From contig NZ_LXVY01000016.1 in the NCBI RefSeq assembly GCF_001650735.1, forward strand, positions 1-64,000: a stretch of DNA of 64,000 nt, written 5' to 3'. Numbering within the stretch: position 1 is the stretch's first letter; each line of letters opens with the position of its first letter. A model generated the notes under the pieces. The model searched no databases and was not told the origin of the DNA. It worked only from the letters and a program-made list of their open reading frames with translations. This stretch comes from Sphingomonas sp. TDK1. Its GTDB lineage: Bacteria; Pseudomonadota; Alphaproteobacteria; Sphingomonadales; Sphingomonadaceae. The position numbers and the translations under genes were made by a program. Below, piece after piece: positions 27,590 to 36,816 of this stretch.

Positions 27590-30529
27590 TTACTCACGCC
27601 CATACCACTCATCCCGGCGCATCAGTTGATCATACTCCGCATAGGGTGCGTATTCGGGCACCAGCTTGGCGGTGAAAGGGCGATCCCCGGTCAGCCAGTC
27701 CTTGGCCGCATCCGCGAATTCGCGCGCGGCGATGCGCACGAAATCGTCGACCGGGATTGGATCCCGCTTCTTCGGATCGACAGGCGAGTCGATGAAGCCG
27801 AAACCGCCGCTCTTCGGGTTTCGCGCCAGCGACCAATATTCGAACGCGCGTGCAGCGCCCTCGATGCCCTTGAACCCGCCCCGCTCCGCCATCAGGCCCA
27901 GCAGCCCCAGCTGCAGGCTGAATCCTGCCTTCACCGCGCGAGTGCTGGGCGGCTGGCCGGTCTTGTAGTCGACGATCGCGAGTGCACCGCCTTCCAAGCG
28001 ATCGACCCGATCGAACTTGCCCCGCAGCGTGACCCCGGCGAAGTCGATCGCGCCGTCCTGCTCCACCGCCAGCACCGTGCGCCCCTTCGTGCCCTGCTCG
28101 GCCAGTTCGCCCGCGATCCAGTCGATGGCCTCGATCAGCCGCGGCTGCCACAGTGCCCGGATCAGCGGGTGGGTACGCGTGTCGGCCAGCATCGCTTCGG
28201 CGCGGGCGCGCAGCAGGTCCGGGCGACAGTCATCTTCCTCGAACCAGCGTTGCAGCACCTCGTGCACCGCCGTGCCGCGCCAGGCTGCACTGGGATCGGC
28301 GTCGACGGGATCGAGCGGCATCAGCCGCAGCATCCGCCGGGCATAAAAGGCATAGGGATCGGCCTTCAGGCGATCGACCTCGGTCACCGAGATGACCTTC
28401 GGGCGATCCCTTGCGGGCGGCGCCGGCTCCGGGCGCGCGACCGGGTCGAAAGCGCCCGGCGCATCCACCGCCGCCATCCAGCTGGCGAGATCTCGGGCCC
28501 GCTCCAGCCCGCCCGACAGCGCCTCCAGCCGCAGCCAGAAGCGCGAGGCGATCGTCGGCGCGCTGGCATCACGCCGGGCACGGGTGAGCAGCACGTCCTT
28601 CGCACCCAGGCCGATGGCGAGATCGTGCGCGGAAATACCGATCCGTCGTTCCAGCCCCGGCAGCCCCAGCTCGGCACGGATGCGCGGCGCGAGCCAAGGG
28701 TCGGGCGCGGGCAGGCCGGGCCAGATGCCTTCGTTCAGCCCGCCCAGGATCATCAGGTCCGCACTGTGCAGCCGCGCCTCGATCAGACCGAGAATGGCCA
28801 GCCGCGGATGGCCCCCCTGCTGGGGCCGCACCGCCACCTCGTCCATCAAGCTACGCAGCAATGCTGCCAGGCTTCCGGGATCGGCAAGCGCCGGCCCATG
28901 CGCCGCTTCGCGCTCCAGATCGTCGAGCAGCAATGCGGCGGCGCGCCCATCCTCGCGACTCCATAGCATGTCACCGCCCAGCGCCTGCGACGTTTCCCGT
29001 AGAACGGCGATCAGGGCGGCCAGCGGTTGCGCACCATGCGAGAAAACGGCCTCCAGCTGCGCGAGCAGCGGCCGGGCGATTTCCCACCATCGCGCGGCGG
29101 CGCGACGGAGCGGCCCTTCGCGGCCGGTCTGCTCCGCCAGATGCGCGTCGATCCCCGCAAGCCCAGGGGCCGGGCGCGGCCCCCGCAGCGCCAGATCGAG
29201 CGATCGCGCACCCTCCAGCCACGCGGCGCGATCGTTCGGCTGCACCAGCGGATGCTTGAGCAGGGTCAGCAACGGCATCGGCGCGAAAGCCTGCGCGGCC
29301 GCATCGGCCACCGCCAGCAGCAACGTGCCGGGCGGCGTCAGCGACAGGGGCTGACCCGCGGAATCGTCGATCGCAATGCCCCAGCGCGCGCAATGCGCCG
29401 CCACCCGCCGCGCCAGCGCCCGATCGGGCGTGACCAGCGCGGCTGTCCGCGCCGGCGTTTCCAGCGCCTCGCGCAGCGCCAGCGCGATCGCCTGCGCTTC
29501 CTCGGCCGGCGTTGCCAGCTCCAGCGCCCGAACGCCGTCCAGGCGCCGCTCACCGGCGGGAAGGTCCGTCCAGCCATGAGTAAGCTCGGGCGGCTGCATC
29601 GCAGAGGCGATCGCCTTGCTGCGGGCGGGCGGGGCATCCAGCTCGCTGGCGACGCGCCATTGCTGGAACTCGCCCCGGCGGACGCCCATCCGGTCGAGCA
29701 GCAGCTTGAGGTGGAATTGCGGGTGCGTCTCCAGATTCCGTCGACGTCGACCGCTATTCGGATCCGGCGCATGCGGGCCGAGCAGTGCCCATTCCTCGTC
29801 GCCCATGCCGGTGGCGAGGCCGGGCAGCACGACCATGCCTTCAGGAAGCCCGGCCACCACCCGCAAGAGCCGCGCGATCGCAGGCGCAGCCGTGGTGATG
29901 CCGGCCGCGCAGACGAAGCCCGTGGGCGGTGCCGCTTTCCACCGATCGGTGACTCGCCCCAACAACTGTCGCCGCCGTTCGGGCAGGTCCACCCGCCCCT
30001 GCGCCGCCAGTTCCGCAGGCCAACGGGTCAGCACGATCTCGAACAGCGCAAGCGAGCGCTCCCAATGGGCCGAAAGCTCCGGCCCCAGTTCCAGCTCGCG
30101 CAGCCGGCGCGGCGGGACTTCCTCGACCAGCAGCTGGTCCAGCGTCGCTCCGAGCTCGCCCGCCAACCGCACCGCCTCCGCGGTGTCGAGACGCGCATCC
30201 TGCCCTTGAAGGAGCCGTGCCAGGATCATCCGCCGCTGCAAGGGGTCGACCGCCGGCGGCACCGGCGCGGCATCGTCCACCGCCTCGAACACCGCTTCGT
30301 CGAGCTCCGGATCGCCGATTGCGACCAGCCGAGGCAGCAACAGGCCGCCACCGCTCTCGCGAACGAACGCATCCTGCATCGCCCGCTTCGCACGGTTGTT
30401 GGGCAGCAGCACCACGCCGCGTGCCAGCCGCAGCGGGTCTGCGCCGAAGCGGCGGATCAGTCCGATCGCGAGCGCATCGGCAAAGGCGCGATGCGGCGGG
30501 ATGGTGTACAGGTGAAGGGCGTTCGACAT
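27590..30529 (-). CDS. addB: double-strand break repair protein AddB
   Basis: 979 residues. Second subunit of the AddAB helicase-nuclease: an inactivated helicase-like N-terminal region plus a RecB-family nuclease near the C-terminus with ALAIVDYKTGQP (nuclease motif, residues about 850-862). Full length for the alphaproteobacterial family. Operon with addA and trxA. The tsaE-type genes that often sit upstream in relatives are replaced here by the exopolysaccharide cluster. Confidence 0.95.
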   Translation of the reverse strand: MSNALHLYTIPPHRAFADALAIGLIRRFGADPLRLARGVVLLPNNRAKRAMQDAFVRESGGGLLLPRLVAIGDPELDEAVFEAVDDAAPVPPAVDPLQRRMILARLLQGQDARLDTAEAVRLAGELGATLDQLLVEEVPPRRLRELELGPELSAHWERSLALFEIVLTRWPAELAAQGRVDLPERRRQLLGRVTDRWKAAPPTGFVCAAGITTAAPAIARLLRVVAGLPEGMVVLPGLATGMGDEEWALLGPHAPDPNSGRRRRNLETHPQFHLKLLLDRMGVRRGEFQQWRVASELDAPPARSKAIASAMQPPELTHGWTDLPAGERRLDGVRALELATPAEEAQAIALALREALETPARTAALVTPDRALARRVAAHCARWGIAIDDSAGQPLSLTPPGTLLLAVADAAAQAFAPMPLLTLLKHPLVQPNDRAAWLEGARSLDLALRGPRPAPGLAGIDAHLAEQTGREGPLRRAAARWWEIARPLLAQLEAVFSHGAQPLAALIAVLRETSQALGGDMLWSREDGRAAALLLDDLEREAAHGPALADPGSLAALLRSLMDEVAVRPQQGGHPRLAILGLIEARLHSADLMILGGLNEGIWPGLPAPDPWLAPRIRAELGLPGLERRIGISAHDLAIGLGAKDVLLTRARRDASAPTIASRFWLRLEALSGGLERARDLASWMAAVDAPGAFDPVARPEPAPPARDRPKVISVTEVDRLKADPYAFYARRMLRLMPLDPVDADPSAAWRGTAVHEVLQRWFEEDDCRPDLLRARAEAMLADTRTHPLIRALWQPRLIEAIDWIAGELAEQGTKGRTVLAVEQDGAIDFAGVTLRGKFDRVDRLEGGALAIVDYKTGQPPSTRAVKAGFSLQLGLLGLMAERGGFKGIEGAARAFEYWSLARNPKSGGFGFIDSPVDPKKRDPIPVDDFVRIAAREFADAAKDWLTGDRPFTAKLVPEYAPYAEYDQLMRRDEWYGRE

Positions 30530-30622
30530 CCGGCTCGGAGAAATAGGAACGGAGCGCGAACTTTAGCGCCCTGGCCTATAAGCGCAACCGAACAAACGGG
30601 GGGATGCCCGGCGGGTCTCTGC

Positions 30623-32518
30623 CTAGGCGCCGAAGAGGTGGGCCAGGCTCCGCTCCAGCATTACCAGCTGCCACAGCGTCCGACCATGTTCGGCGCGACC
30701 CGCACGATGGTCCTCAGCCAGCCGCGCGATCGTCGCCGGCTCGAACCATCCGGTCTGCAACAGCAGCGGGGATCGAGGAAGCGCGGCGGCTTGCTCGGCC
30801 AGGGCATGGCGGAACCAGCCGCTGATCGGCGTCACGAAACCCATCTTCGGGCGATAGAGAATGTCGCGCGGCAGCCACGGCTCCAGCGCCTTCTTCATCA
30901 GCCACTTGCCCTGACTACCCCGAATACGCAGCGATGGCGGCAGGGTCGCGGCGAATTCCACCAGCCGGTGATCGAGCAGCGGCTCCCGCGCTTCGAGGCT
31001 CACCGCCATGCTGGTGCGATCGACCTTGGTGAGGATGTCCCCCGGCAGCCAGTGCCGGATGTCGGCATATTGTGCGCGGTCCAGAGCATCCCGTGCGGGC
31101 GCCGCGCGCATCGTCTCGACGTAGCGGGCCTCCGCGCGGTGCCCTTCCAGCGCCCGCCGCGCCGCCGGCGTGTAGAGCGCGTCGCGCAGAGCAGGCGTCG
31201 TGACCCCGACGGCCCGCGCATAGGCATGTGCCCCGTCCTCGGCCAGTGCGAGCAGCGTCGTCTTGGCGCGGAACGGACGCGGTGCCCAATCCGCCTTGGG
31301 ATAGAGCGCACCGAGCCTGCCGAAGAGGCTGCGCCGGAGTTCCGGTGGCAGCAGGCCCCGCACCCGCTCCTCGGCCGCGAAAAAGCGGTGGCGACGATAG
31401 CCTGCCAGCGCTTCATCGGCACCGTCGCCGGAGAGCGCCACCGTCACGCTCTCGCGGGCGAGCTGGCAGACGCGATATGTCGGCAGTGCCGAGGCATCGG
31501 CGAAAGGCTCGTCAAAGGCGGTGACCAGCGTGTCGATCAGGCTGTAGTCTTCCGCGCCGACCGTGCGCGCACGGTGGCTCGTGGCAAAGCGTTCGGCGAC
31601 CGTGGCGGCATAGCCGGTCTCGTCGAGCGCCGCCTCGTCGAAGCCGATCGTGCAGGTCTTCACCGCCGCCTTGCTGCGCTCCGCCATCAGCGCGACGACC
31701 GCGGAGCTGTCGACGCCGCCGGAGAGAAACGCGCCCAGCGGTACGTCTGCGACCATGCGCGAACGCACCGCCGTCCGCATCCGGTCGATCAGCTCGGCCT
31801 TCAGGTCGCGGCTGCTCCCGGTCGCACGGCGCGTGAAGTCGATGTCCCACCAGCGCACCGGCTGCGGGACCGGCCTGCCTCGCTGGAGCAGCAGGAAATG
31901 CCCGGCAGGCAGCTTCTGCACGCCTGCCACGATGCTCGCGTCGTCGGGGACATAGCCGAGCCCCAGATAATCCTCCACCGCGCGGAAATCGGCGGCGCGA
32001 CGGAGCAGCGGGTGGGCGAGCAGGCCCTTCAGCTCGGACGCGAAGGCAACTGCGCCGTCCGCCAATTCGGCATAATGGAGCGGCTTCACACCGAAGCGGT
32101 CGCGGGCAAGGAACAGGCTCTGGTCTGCCGCGTCGTAGAGCGCGAAGGCGAACATGCCGTTCAGCCGGGCGAGCAGGTCCGGGCCCCAGGCGCGCCAGCC
32201 GTGCAGCAGCACCTCGGTATCGCTGTCGGTGAGGAACCGCGCGCCCAGCCTCTCGAGTTCCGCCCGGACTTCCCGGAAATTGTAGATTTCGCCGTTGAAG
32301 GTCACGGCCAGCGATCGATCCGGCATCGCCATGGGCTGGACGCCGCCCTCAAGGTCAATGATGGCGAGGCGGCGATGGCCGAGGCCCACCCCGGCGACGC
32401 ACCAGACCCCCGAACCGTCGGGTCCACGATGTGCCTGGGCATCGCTCATCGCGACGATGCGGGCGGGATCGATCGGTTTGGCGAGGGCGGGATAAAACAG
32501 GCCGGCGATGCCACACAT
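30623..32518 (-). CDS. XrtA-associated asparagine synthetase-like amidotransferase
   Basis: 631 residues. Class II glutamine amidotransferase with Cys2 as N-terminal nucleophile (MCGIAGLFYP), followed by an asparagine synthetase domain with the PP-loop SGGVDSSAVVALM near residue 260. This form belongs to the exosortase A system-associated amidotransferases, thought to modify surface polysaccharide sugars by amidation. Its ATG overlaps by one base the stop of a 39-codon upstream frame (TGATG). Last gene of the cluster on this strand. Confidence 0.9.
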   Translation of the reverse strand: MCGIAGLFYPALAKPIDPARIVAMSDAQAHRGPDGSGVWCVAGVGLGHRRLAIIDLEGGVQPMAMPDRSLAVTFNGEIYNFREVRAELERLGARFLTDSDTEVLLHGWRAWGPDLLARLNGMFAFALYDAADQSLFLARDRFGVKPLHYAELADGAVAFASELKGLLAHPLLRRAADFRAVEDYLGLGYVPDDASIVAGVQKLPAGHFLLLQRGRPVPQPVRWWDIDFTRRATGSSRDLKAELIDRMRTAVRSRMVADVPLGAFLSGGVDSSAVVALMAERSKAAVKTCTIGFDEAALDETGYAATVAERFATSHRARTVGAEDYSLIDTLVTAFDEPFADASALPTYRVCQLARESVTVALSGDGADEALAGYRRHRFFAAEERVRGLLPPELRRSLFGRLGALYPKADWAPRPFRAKTTLLALAEDGAHAYARAVGVTTPALRDALYTPAARRALEGHRAEARYVETMRAAPARDALDRAQYADIRHWLPGDILTKVDRTSMAVSLEAREPLLDHRLVEFAATLPPSLRIRGSQGKWLMKKALEPWLPRDILYRPKMGFVTPISGWFRHALAEQAAALPRSPLLLQTGWFEPATIARLAEDHRAGRAEHGRTLWQLVMLERSLAHLFGA

Positions 32519-32637
32519 CAGCGTCGGTCTCCGCGTCCGCCCATTTCCACCCCATGCTCGTTATTCGTCGTCCGCATCCTGGTGGCTCGGTACCAAGCCG
32601 TCCGCATGCGCGCCACCCCGGCGATGCTTCCGTTCAT
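32518..32637 (-). pseudogene. 39-codon frame at the expected xrtA position (possible deletion scar)
   Basis: The frame runs from an ATG that overlaps the glycosyltransferase stop (ATGA at 32634-32637) to a TGA that overlaps the amidotransferase ATG (TGATG at 32516-32520). The product (MNGSIAGVARM ... GGRGDRR, 39 residues, Arg-rich) is not an exosortase. In sphingomonad XrtA clusters I expect the multi-membrane exosortase gene of roughly 500 codons between these two genes. The preserved start and stop couplings suggest internal deletion of that gene, leaving its first and last codons. It could instead be a small real gene. Comparison with relatives would decide. Confidence 0.45.
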
Positions 32638-33818
32638 GCCGATGCGGCGAGCAGCGCGTCGAGCGGCGCGAGCCGCGCGTCCCAGCTATAGCGGGCGATC
32701 ACCCGCGCCCGCGCGGCGGCGCCCAGCGCGGCGGCGATTTCCGGCTCGGCGAGCAAGCTCAGCACCGCATCGCCAAACGCCGCCGATCCATCCGCGACAC
32801 GAAGCGTGCCGGCATGGTCGATTCCCTCTGCCGCCGCCGGCGAAGCCACGACGGCGCGCGCCATCGCCATGCCCTCCAGGACCTTGTTCTGGATACCCCG
32901 CGCAAGCCGGAGCGGCGCCACGACCAGCGCGGCGGCGGCGAGCCACGCCCGCACATCCGGCACTGCGCCGGTGACGAGAACGCCTTCCGCGCGGGTGAGC
33001 GCGTGCACCGCCAGGGTCGGCGCACGCCCGACGATCGCAAAGCGTGCGCCCGGGTGCGATTGCCGTATGCGAGGAAACACGGTTTCGGCGAACCAGGTCA
33101 CGGCCTCGATATTGGGGCGATAGTCCATCTGGCCGGTGAAGACGAGCAGCGGCCCCTCGCCCCCCACCGGCTCGAACCGGAGCCCGGGATCGTAGAATGC
33201 GGTGTCGATGCCGTTCTCGATCGCGTGCACGCGCGGGGCGTGGGTCTGCTCGCAGAACAAGGCCGCTTCCACCGCGCTGACGAACAGGCTCGCATCCGCC
33301 CCGCAGGCGACGCGCTGTTCGTGGCGGAGGAGCAGCGCCGCCTCGCGACGGTGCACCCACCCCATCGGCCCCGCCGCACCCTCGGCATAGGCGGCGAACT
33401 TGGCCGAATCCATGTCGACGAAATCCATGATCACCCGCTGTTTCGGGCGCGGCGGCAGATATTGGGCCATCTGGCTGGAATAGAGGAAGATCGTGTCGAT
33501 CGGATGCTCCGCCAGCAGCCGGTCTACCGCATGCCGCACCTTGGCATCGGCAAAGGCGACCAGCGATACCGGCCGACGCTGCAACACCGCGCGCAGCCCC
33601 GTCCAGGCAGTCGGCGGCGTGCGCCAGGCGATCTCGCGCGAAACGGTATAGGGCGCGAGGCCGCCCTTGCGCTGCAGATCCTCCGCATCGTCGGCAAAGG
33701 CGACGAGATGGACGCGGTGGTTGCGGGCAAGATGGCGCAGCAGGTGATAGGCGCGGATCTTGTCGCCGCGATCCGGCGGATAGGGAATGCGGTGGGCAAG
33801 GAACAGGATCTCGCCCAT
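32634..33818 (-). CDS. XrtA/PEP-CTERM system glycosyltransferase (TIGR03087-like)
   Basis: 394 residues from ATG 33818 (ATGA overlap with the FemAB gene). GT4-type two-domain glycosyltransferase: N-terminal LFLAHRIPYPPDRGDKIRAYHLLRHL is characteristic of the XrtA-associated branch, and PLRLARGIQNKVLEGMAMARAVVAS near 300 forms the nucleotide-sugar binding site. It builds part of the exopolysaccharide repeat. Cytoplasmic, membrane-associated. Confidence 0.9.
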   Translation of the reverse strand: MGEILFLAHRIPYPPDRGDKIRAYHLLRHLARNHRVHLVAFADDAEDLQRKGGLAPYTVSREIAWRTPPTAWTGLRAVLQRRPVSLVAFADAKVRHAVDRLLAEHPIDTIFLYSSQMAQYLPPRPKQRVIMDFVDMDSAKFAAYAEGAAGPMGWVHRREAALLLRHEQRVACGADASLFVSAVEAALFCEQTHAPRVHAIENGIDTAFYDPGLRFEPVGGEGPLLVFTGQMDYRPNIEAVTWFAETVFPRIRQSHPGARFAIVGRAPTLAVHALTRAEGVLVTGAVPDVRAWLAAAALVVAPLRLARGIQNKVLEGMAMARAVVASPAAAEGIDHAGTLRVADGSAAFGDAVLSLLAEPEIAAALGAAARARVIARYSWDARLAPLDALLAASA

Positions 33819-34870
33819 CAGCCCAGCCCGCGCGCAATCATCGGCCCGATGCGGTTCGCAGCCCAAAGCGGCAGACGCTTCCACGCAGCGATCTTCCGCT
33901 GATATTTCGGGTCGAGCGGATTGATGCTGCGCGGGGCCGCCCCCTCGGCGTGGCGCGAATAATAGACCAGCGGCTCGGGCGTGAACCCCCAGTTTTTCTT
34001 GAACGCCGCCGCGCCGGTCCCAAGCTTCGACCGACCGAAATCGAACCGCGAGCAGCCGCGCTCGCGGGCGTGCGCCATCAGCGCAAAGTACATGCGATCG
34101 TTGGCCCGAAGCGCCCGGGCAGCCGCGGTCCCGCCGCCCCAATAGGGGTAGACCGTGCCGCGCCAGTACAGGCTGAGCACGCTGGCGACGGGATCGCCCT
34201 GGTGGCGCACCGTGAGGATGTTCGCCTCGGCGCCGAAGGTCTCGAGCACGGCGGAGAACAACATCGACGGGAAGACGGGCGTGCCGAGATTGCGGACGCT
34301 CTCCGAATAGACCGCATAATGGGCACGCCGCGCACGCCGATCCACGCCCGTTTCCACCGTCAGATCGGCAGCCAATGCCTTGCGCAGCTCCGCGCGCTGC
34401 TTGCGGGGCACGACGAGCAGTTCCGCCTCGTCGTCCGCCGCCAGCCGCCGGACAAAGCCGACATAGGTGCCGTCGTCGCGGTGCCAGTCCTCACCGGGGC
34501 AAGGCCCGCCGCGCAGGTCCAGGCTGGGGCAACGCAGGCGCAGGGCGAGGTCCCAGCCCGCCTCTGCGAGCGGGGCGACGACATCGGGCCGTAGAGCGAG
34601 AATGCCGCCAGCCACGCCGAAGCCCGCCGAGACCAGGGCCCGGCCGAACAGGGGCGAAGCGATCGCGGTGAGCGGCAGTACACCCACAACGCTGCCATCC
34701 GCAGCTTCCGCCACCAGATAGTGACTTCGCTGGCGGCACCCTTTCGCCACCGCCATGCTCCACTCGGGCAGGTGGAACGGGGTCGCGCCCGGGTGCGCAT
34801 CGACCCAGCCCGCGAGACGGCGGCGTTCGGCCGGATCGCGCAGATCGGCGCTGCGGATCTCGAGCGTCAC
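33818..34870 (-). CDS. FemAB family XrtA/PEP-CTERM system-associated protein
   Basis: 350 residues from GTG 34870, which overlaps the upstream deacetylase stop (GTGA). GNAT-like FemAB fold with PFHLPEWSMAV near 25 and DFGRSKLGTGAAAFKKNWGF near 300, typical of this branch. FemAB proteins transfer amino-acyl groups to cell-wall precursors; the XrtA-linked members are thought to modify exopolysaccharide or its carrier. Coupled on both sides. Confidence 0.9.
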   Translation of the reverse strand: MTLEIRSADLRDPAERRRLAGWVDAHPGATPFHLPEWSMAVAKGCRQRSHYLVAEAADGSVVGVLPLTAIASPLFGRALVSAGFGVAGGILALRPDVVAPLAEAGWDLALRLRCPSLDLRGGPCPGEDWHRDDGTYVGFVRRLAADDEAELLVVPRKQRAELRKALAADLTVETGVDRRARRAHYAVYSESVRNLGTPVFPSMLFSAVLETFGAEANILTVRHQGDPVASVLSLYWRGTVYPYWGGGTAAARALRANDRMYFALMAHARERGCSRFDFGRSKLGTGAAAFKKNWGFTPEPLVYYSRHAEGAAPRSINPLDPKYQRKIAAWKRLPLWAANRIGPMIARGLG

Positions 34871-35712
34871 GCCAGCCGCTCCGCCGCACGCGCCGCGACC
34901 GCGTCCATGCGGTCCCAATCATGGGCGGCGAGCAGGGTGCGCAGCTTCCCCGCCATCGCGCCGAGCCGCGCATAATGACGCAGGCGCGACCTGAGCGGCG
35001 CGGCGCGTACGCGCGGCTGGCCGGGGTCGATCTCCCAGGGATGGAAATAGAACATCGCCGCGTCTCCGCCGGCATTGGCGGCACGGATCGCCCGATCCGT
35101 CACCCCTTGCGGCAACAGGCGGAAGAAGCCGCCGCCGGCCGTCACCTCCCGCCCCAGCACGCGCGCGATGGTGATCGGCAGTTCGATCAGCCGCGCGTCG
35201 GCAAGCGGATGGAACGGTGCGCGCGGCGCGTCGGGCCAGCCGTAATGATCATGGGCGATCGGGGCGATGCTGGACGAATAGGTATAGCCGGCCTCCGCCA
35301 GCACCGCATGGGCCCAGGGCGTACGCCGGTCGATCGAGAAGCTCGGCGCACGATACCCCTTCACCGCGGCGCCCGCGGCGTCCTCCAGCGCGGCGCGCGC
35401 CCGGGCGAGGTCGGCCCGGAACTGGTCCGGCGTAAGGGTGAAGACACGGGCATGGTCCCAGCCATGGCTGGCGACTTCGTGCCCCGCCTCGGCGATGCGA
35501 CGGACCAGCTTCGGATGCCGCTCCGCTACCCAGCCGAGCGTGAAGAAGGTGCCTTTCGCCCCCGCTTCGGCGAACAGCGCCAGCACGCGATCGGTATTCG
35601 CCTCCACCCGGCGCTCAAGGCCGTCCCAGTCGTCCCGCGCGATCGTGGTTTCGAACGCGCCGACCTGGAACCAGTCCTCCACATCCACCGACAGGCCGTT
35701 CTGCACCCGCAT
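34867..35712 (-). CDS. XrtA system polysaccharide deacetylase
   Basis: 281 residues. NodB-type deacetylase fold: LSVDVEDWFQ at 7-16 (the first catalytic Asp and metal Asp), ASHGWDH near 80-86 (metal His pair), YRAPSFS near 119 and FYFHPWE near 227. It removes N-acetyl groups from polysaccharide sugars. It follows the AAA ATPase gene by 3 bp. Confidence 0.9.
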   Translation of the reverse strand: MRVQNGLSVDVEDWFQVGAFETTIARDDWDGLERRVEANTDRVLALFAEAGAKGTFFTLGWVAERHPKLVRRIAEAGHEVASHGWDHARVFTLTPDQFRADLARARAALEDAAGAAVKGYRAPSFSIDRRTPWAHAVLAEAGYTYSSSIAPIAHDHYGWPDAPRAPFHPLADARLIELPITIARVLGREVTAGGGFFRLLPQGVTDRAIRAANAGGDAAMFYFHPWEIDPGQPRVRAAPLRSRLRHYARLGAMAGKLRTLLAAHDWDRMDAVAARAAERLA

Positions 35713-35715
35713 CGC

Positions 35716-36780
35716 TCAGGCCACGTTGCCGCGCAGGGCATCCAGATCGATGCCGCTACGGCCGTCGTCCTTCTCGACCCATTCGACCAGCAGCGAGAGT
35801 ACACGGCGCAGCGCGTCCGATTGCGAGGTGACCTGCGCTTCCAGCTCCGCCACGCGGCGCTCCAGCGCCCGGGTTTCGGGAGAGCCGGCGGGTACCGTCC
35901 GCAGTTCCGCCACTCTGCTCGGACGGATCGGCACGGGGGCGACTGCAGGCTCCGGCGTTTCCTCGATCACGCTTTCCTGCTCGATGTCATCGATGACGGC
36001 GGCGATATCCGGCGCGCCGAAATTCTCGATCTGCTCGACCGCCCCATACAGGAGCACCCGGCTGGCAAGCTGGTTGAGCCGACGCGGAATACCGCCAGAC
36101 CATCGGTGCATCGCCATCAGCGCGTCCGGCGTGAAGCGCGGCCGCCCCTGCCAGCCGACCAGGGTGAGCCGATGCATTAGATAGGATTCCACCTCCTCCA
36201 CCTCCATCGGCGCCAGATGATGCATGGCGATCACCCGCTGGCGGAGTTGCTCGAAGGCGGGCTGCTGCAGTACGAGGCGGAATTCCGGCTGGCCGAGCAG
36301 GAAGATCTGCAGCAACGGATAGCCGCCGGCCTGGAAGTTGGAGAGCATGCGGAGCTCGTCCAGGCTTTCGCCCGGCAGCGCCTGGGCTTCGTCGACCACC
36401 AGCAGCGTGCGGCGTCCCGCTCGGGCGATATCGTGCAGCCCGCGTTCGATGGCGGAGAGCAGCGATGCCTTGGAGAGGTCGTCGCCCGGCAGCCCCAGCC
36501 CCTGCGCGACCAGCCGCAGGAGATCGTCCGCGCGCAGGTGGGTGGAGACGATCTTGATGACGTTCAGCCGCTCGCCGTCGAGCTCGCCGAGCAAATGGCC
36601 CATCAGCGTGGTCTTGCCCGCGCCTGGATCGCCGGTGATGACGACAAAGCCCTCACCCTGGCTCAGGCCATAGCCCAGATAGGCCATCGCCTTGCCGTGC
36701 GTGGCGGTATCGAACCAGAAGCGGGGATCGGGGGTCAGCTGGAAAGGCCGGCCGCGCAGTCCGTAATGATCGTCCATCAT
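35716..36780 (-). CDS. XrtA/PEP-CTERM system-associated AAA ATPase (ExeA-like)
   Basis: 354 residues. AAA ATPase with Walker A GDPGAGKTTL at 50-59 and Walker B LLVVDEAQAL near 127. ExeA-type: SREPF-like N-terminus (LRGRPFQLTPDPRFW) and a C-terminal coiled coil after an acidic linker. Members of this group sit in XrtA exopolysaccharide clusters, function not defined. Two possible ATGs (36780, 36777). Confidence 0.9.
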   Translation of the reverse strand: MMDDHYGLRGRPFQLTPDPRFWFDTATHGKAMAYLGYGLSQGEGFVVITGDPGAGKTTLMGHLLGELDGERLNVIKIVSTHLRADDLLRLVAQGLGLPGDDLSKASLLSAIERGLHDIARAGRRTLLVVDEAQALPGESLDELRMLSNFQAGGYPLLQIFLLGQPEFRLVLQQPAFEQLRQRVIAMHHLAPMEVEEVESYLMHRLTLVGWQGRPRFTPDALMAMHRWSGGIPRRLNQLASRVLLYGAVEQIENFGAPDIAAVIDDIEQESVIEETPEPAVAPVPIRPSRVAELRTVPAGSPETRALERRVAELEAQVTSQSDALRRVLSLLVEWVEKDDGRSGIDLDALRGNVA

Positions 36781-36816
36781 GATCGCAGTCTCCGGAGCGG
36801 CCCCGCTCCCTCCCTT

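Noticed and set aside
24149..32974. Very long plus-strand frames opposite addA, addB and the amidotransferase gene
   Set aside because: Antisense shadows rich in Arg, His and Gln; the minus strand carries motif-bearing proteins.
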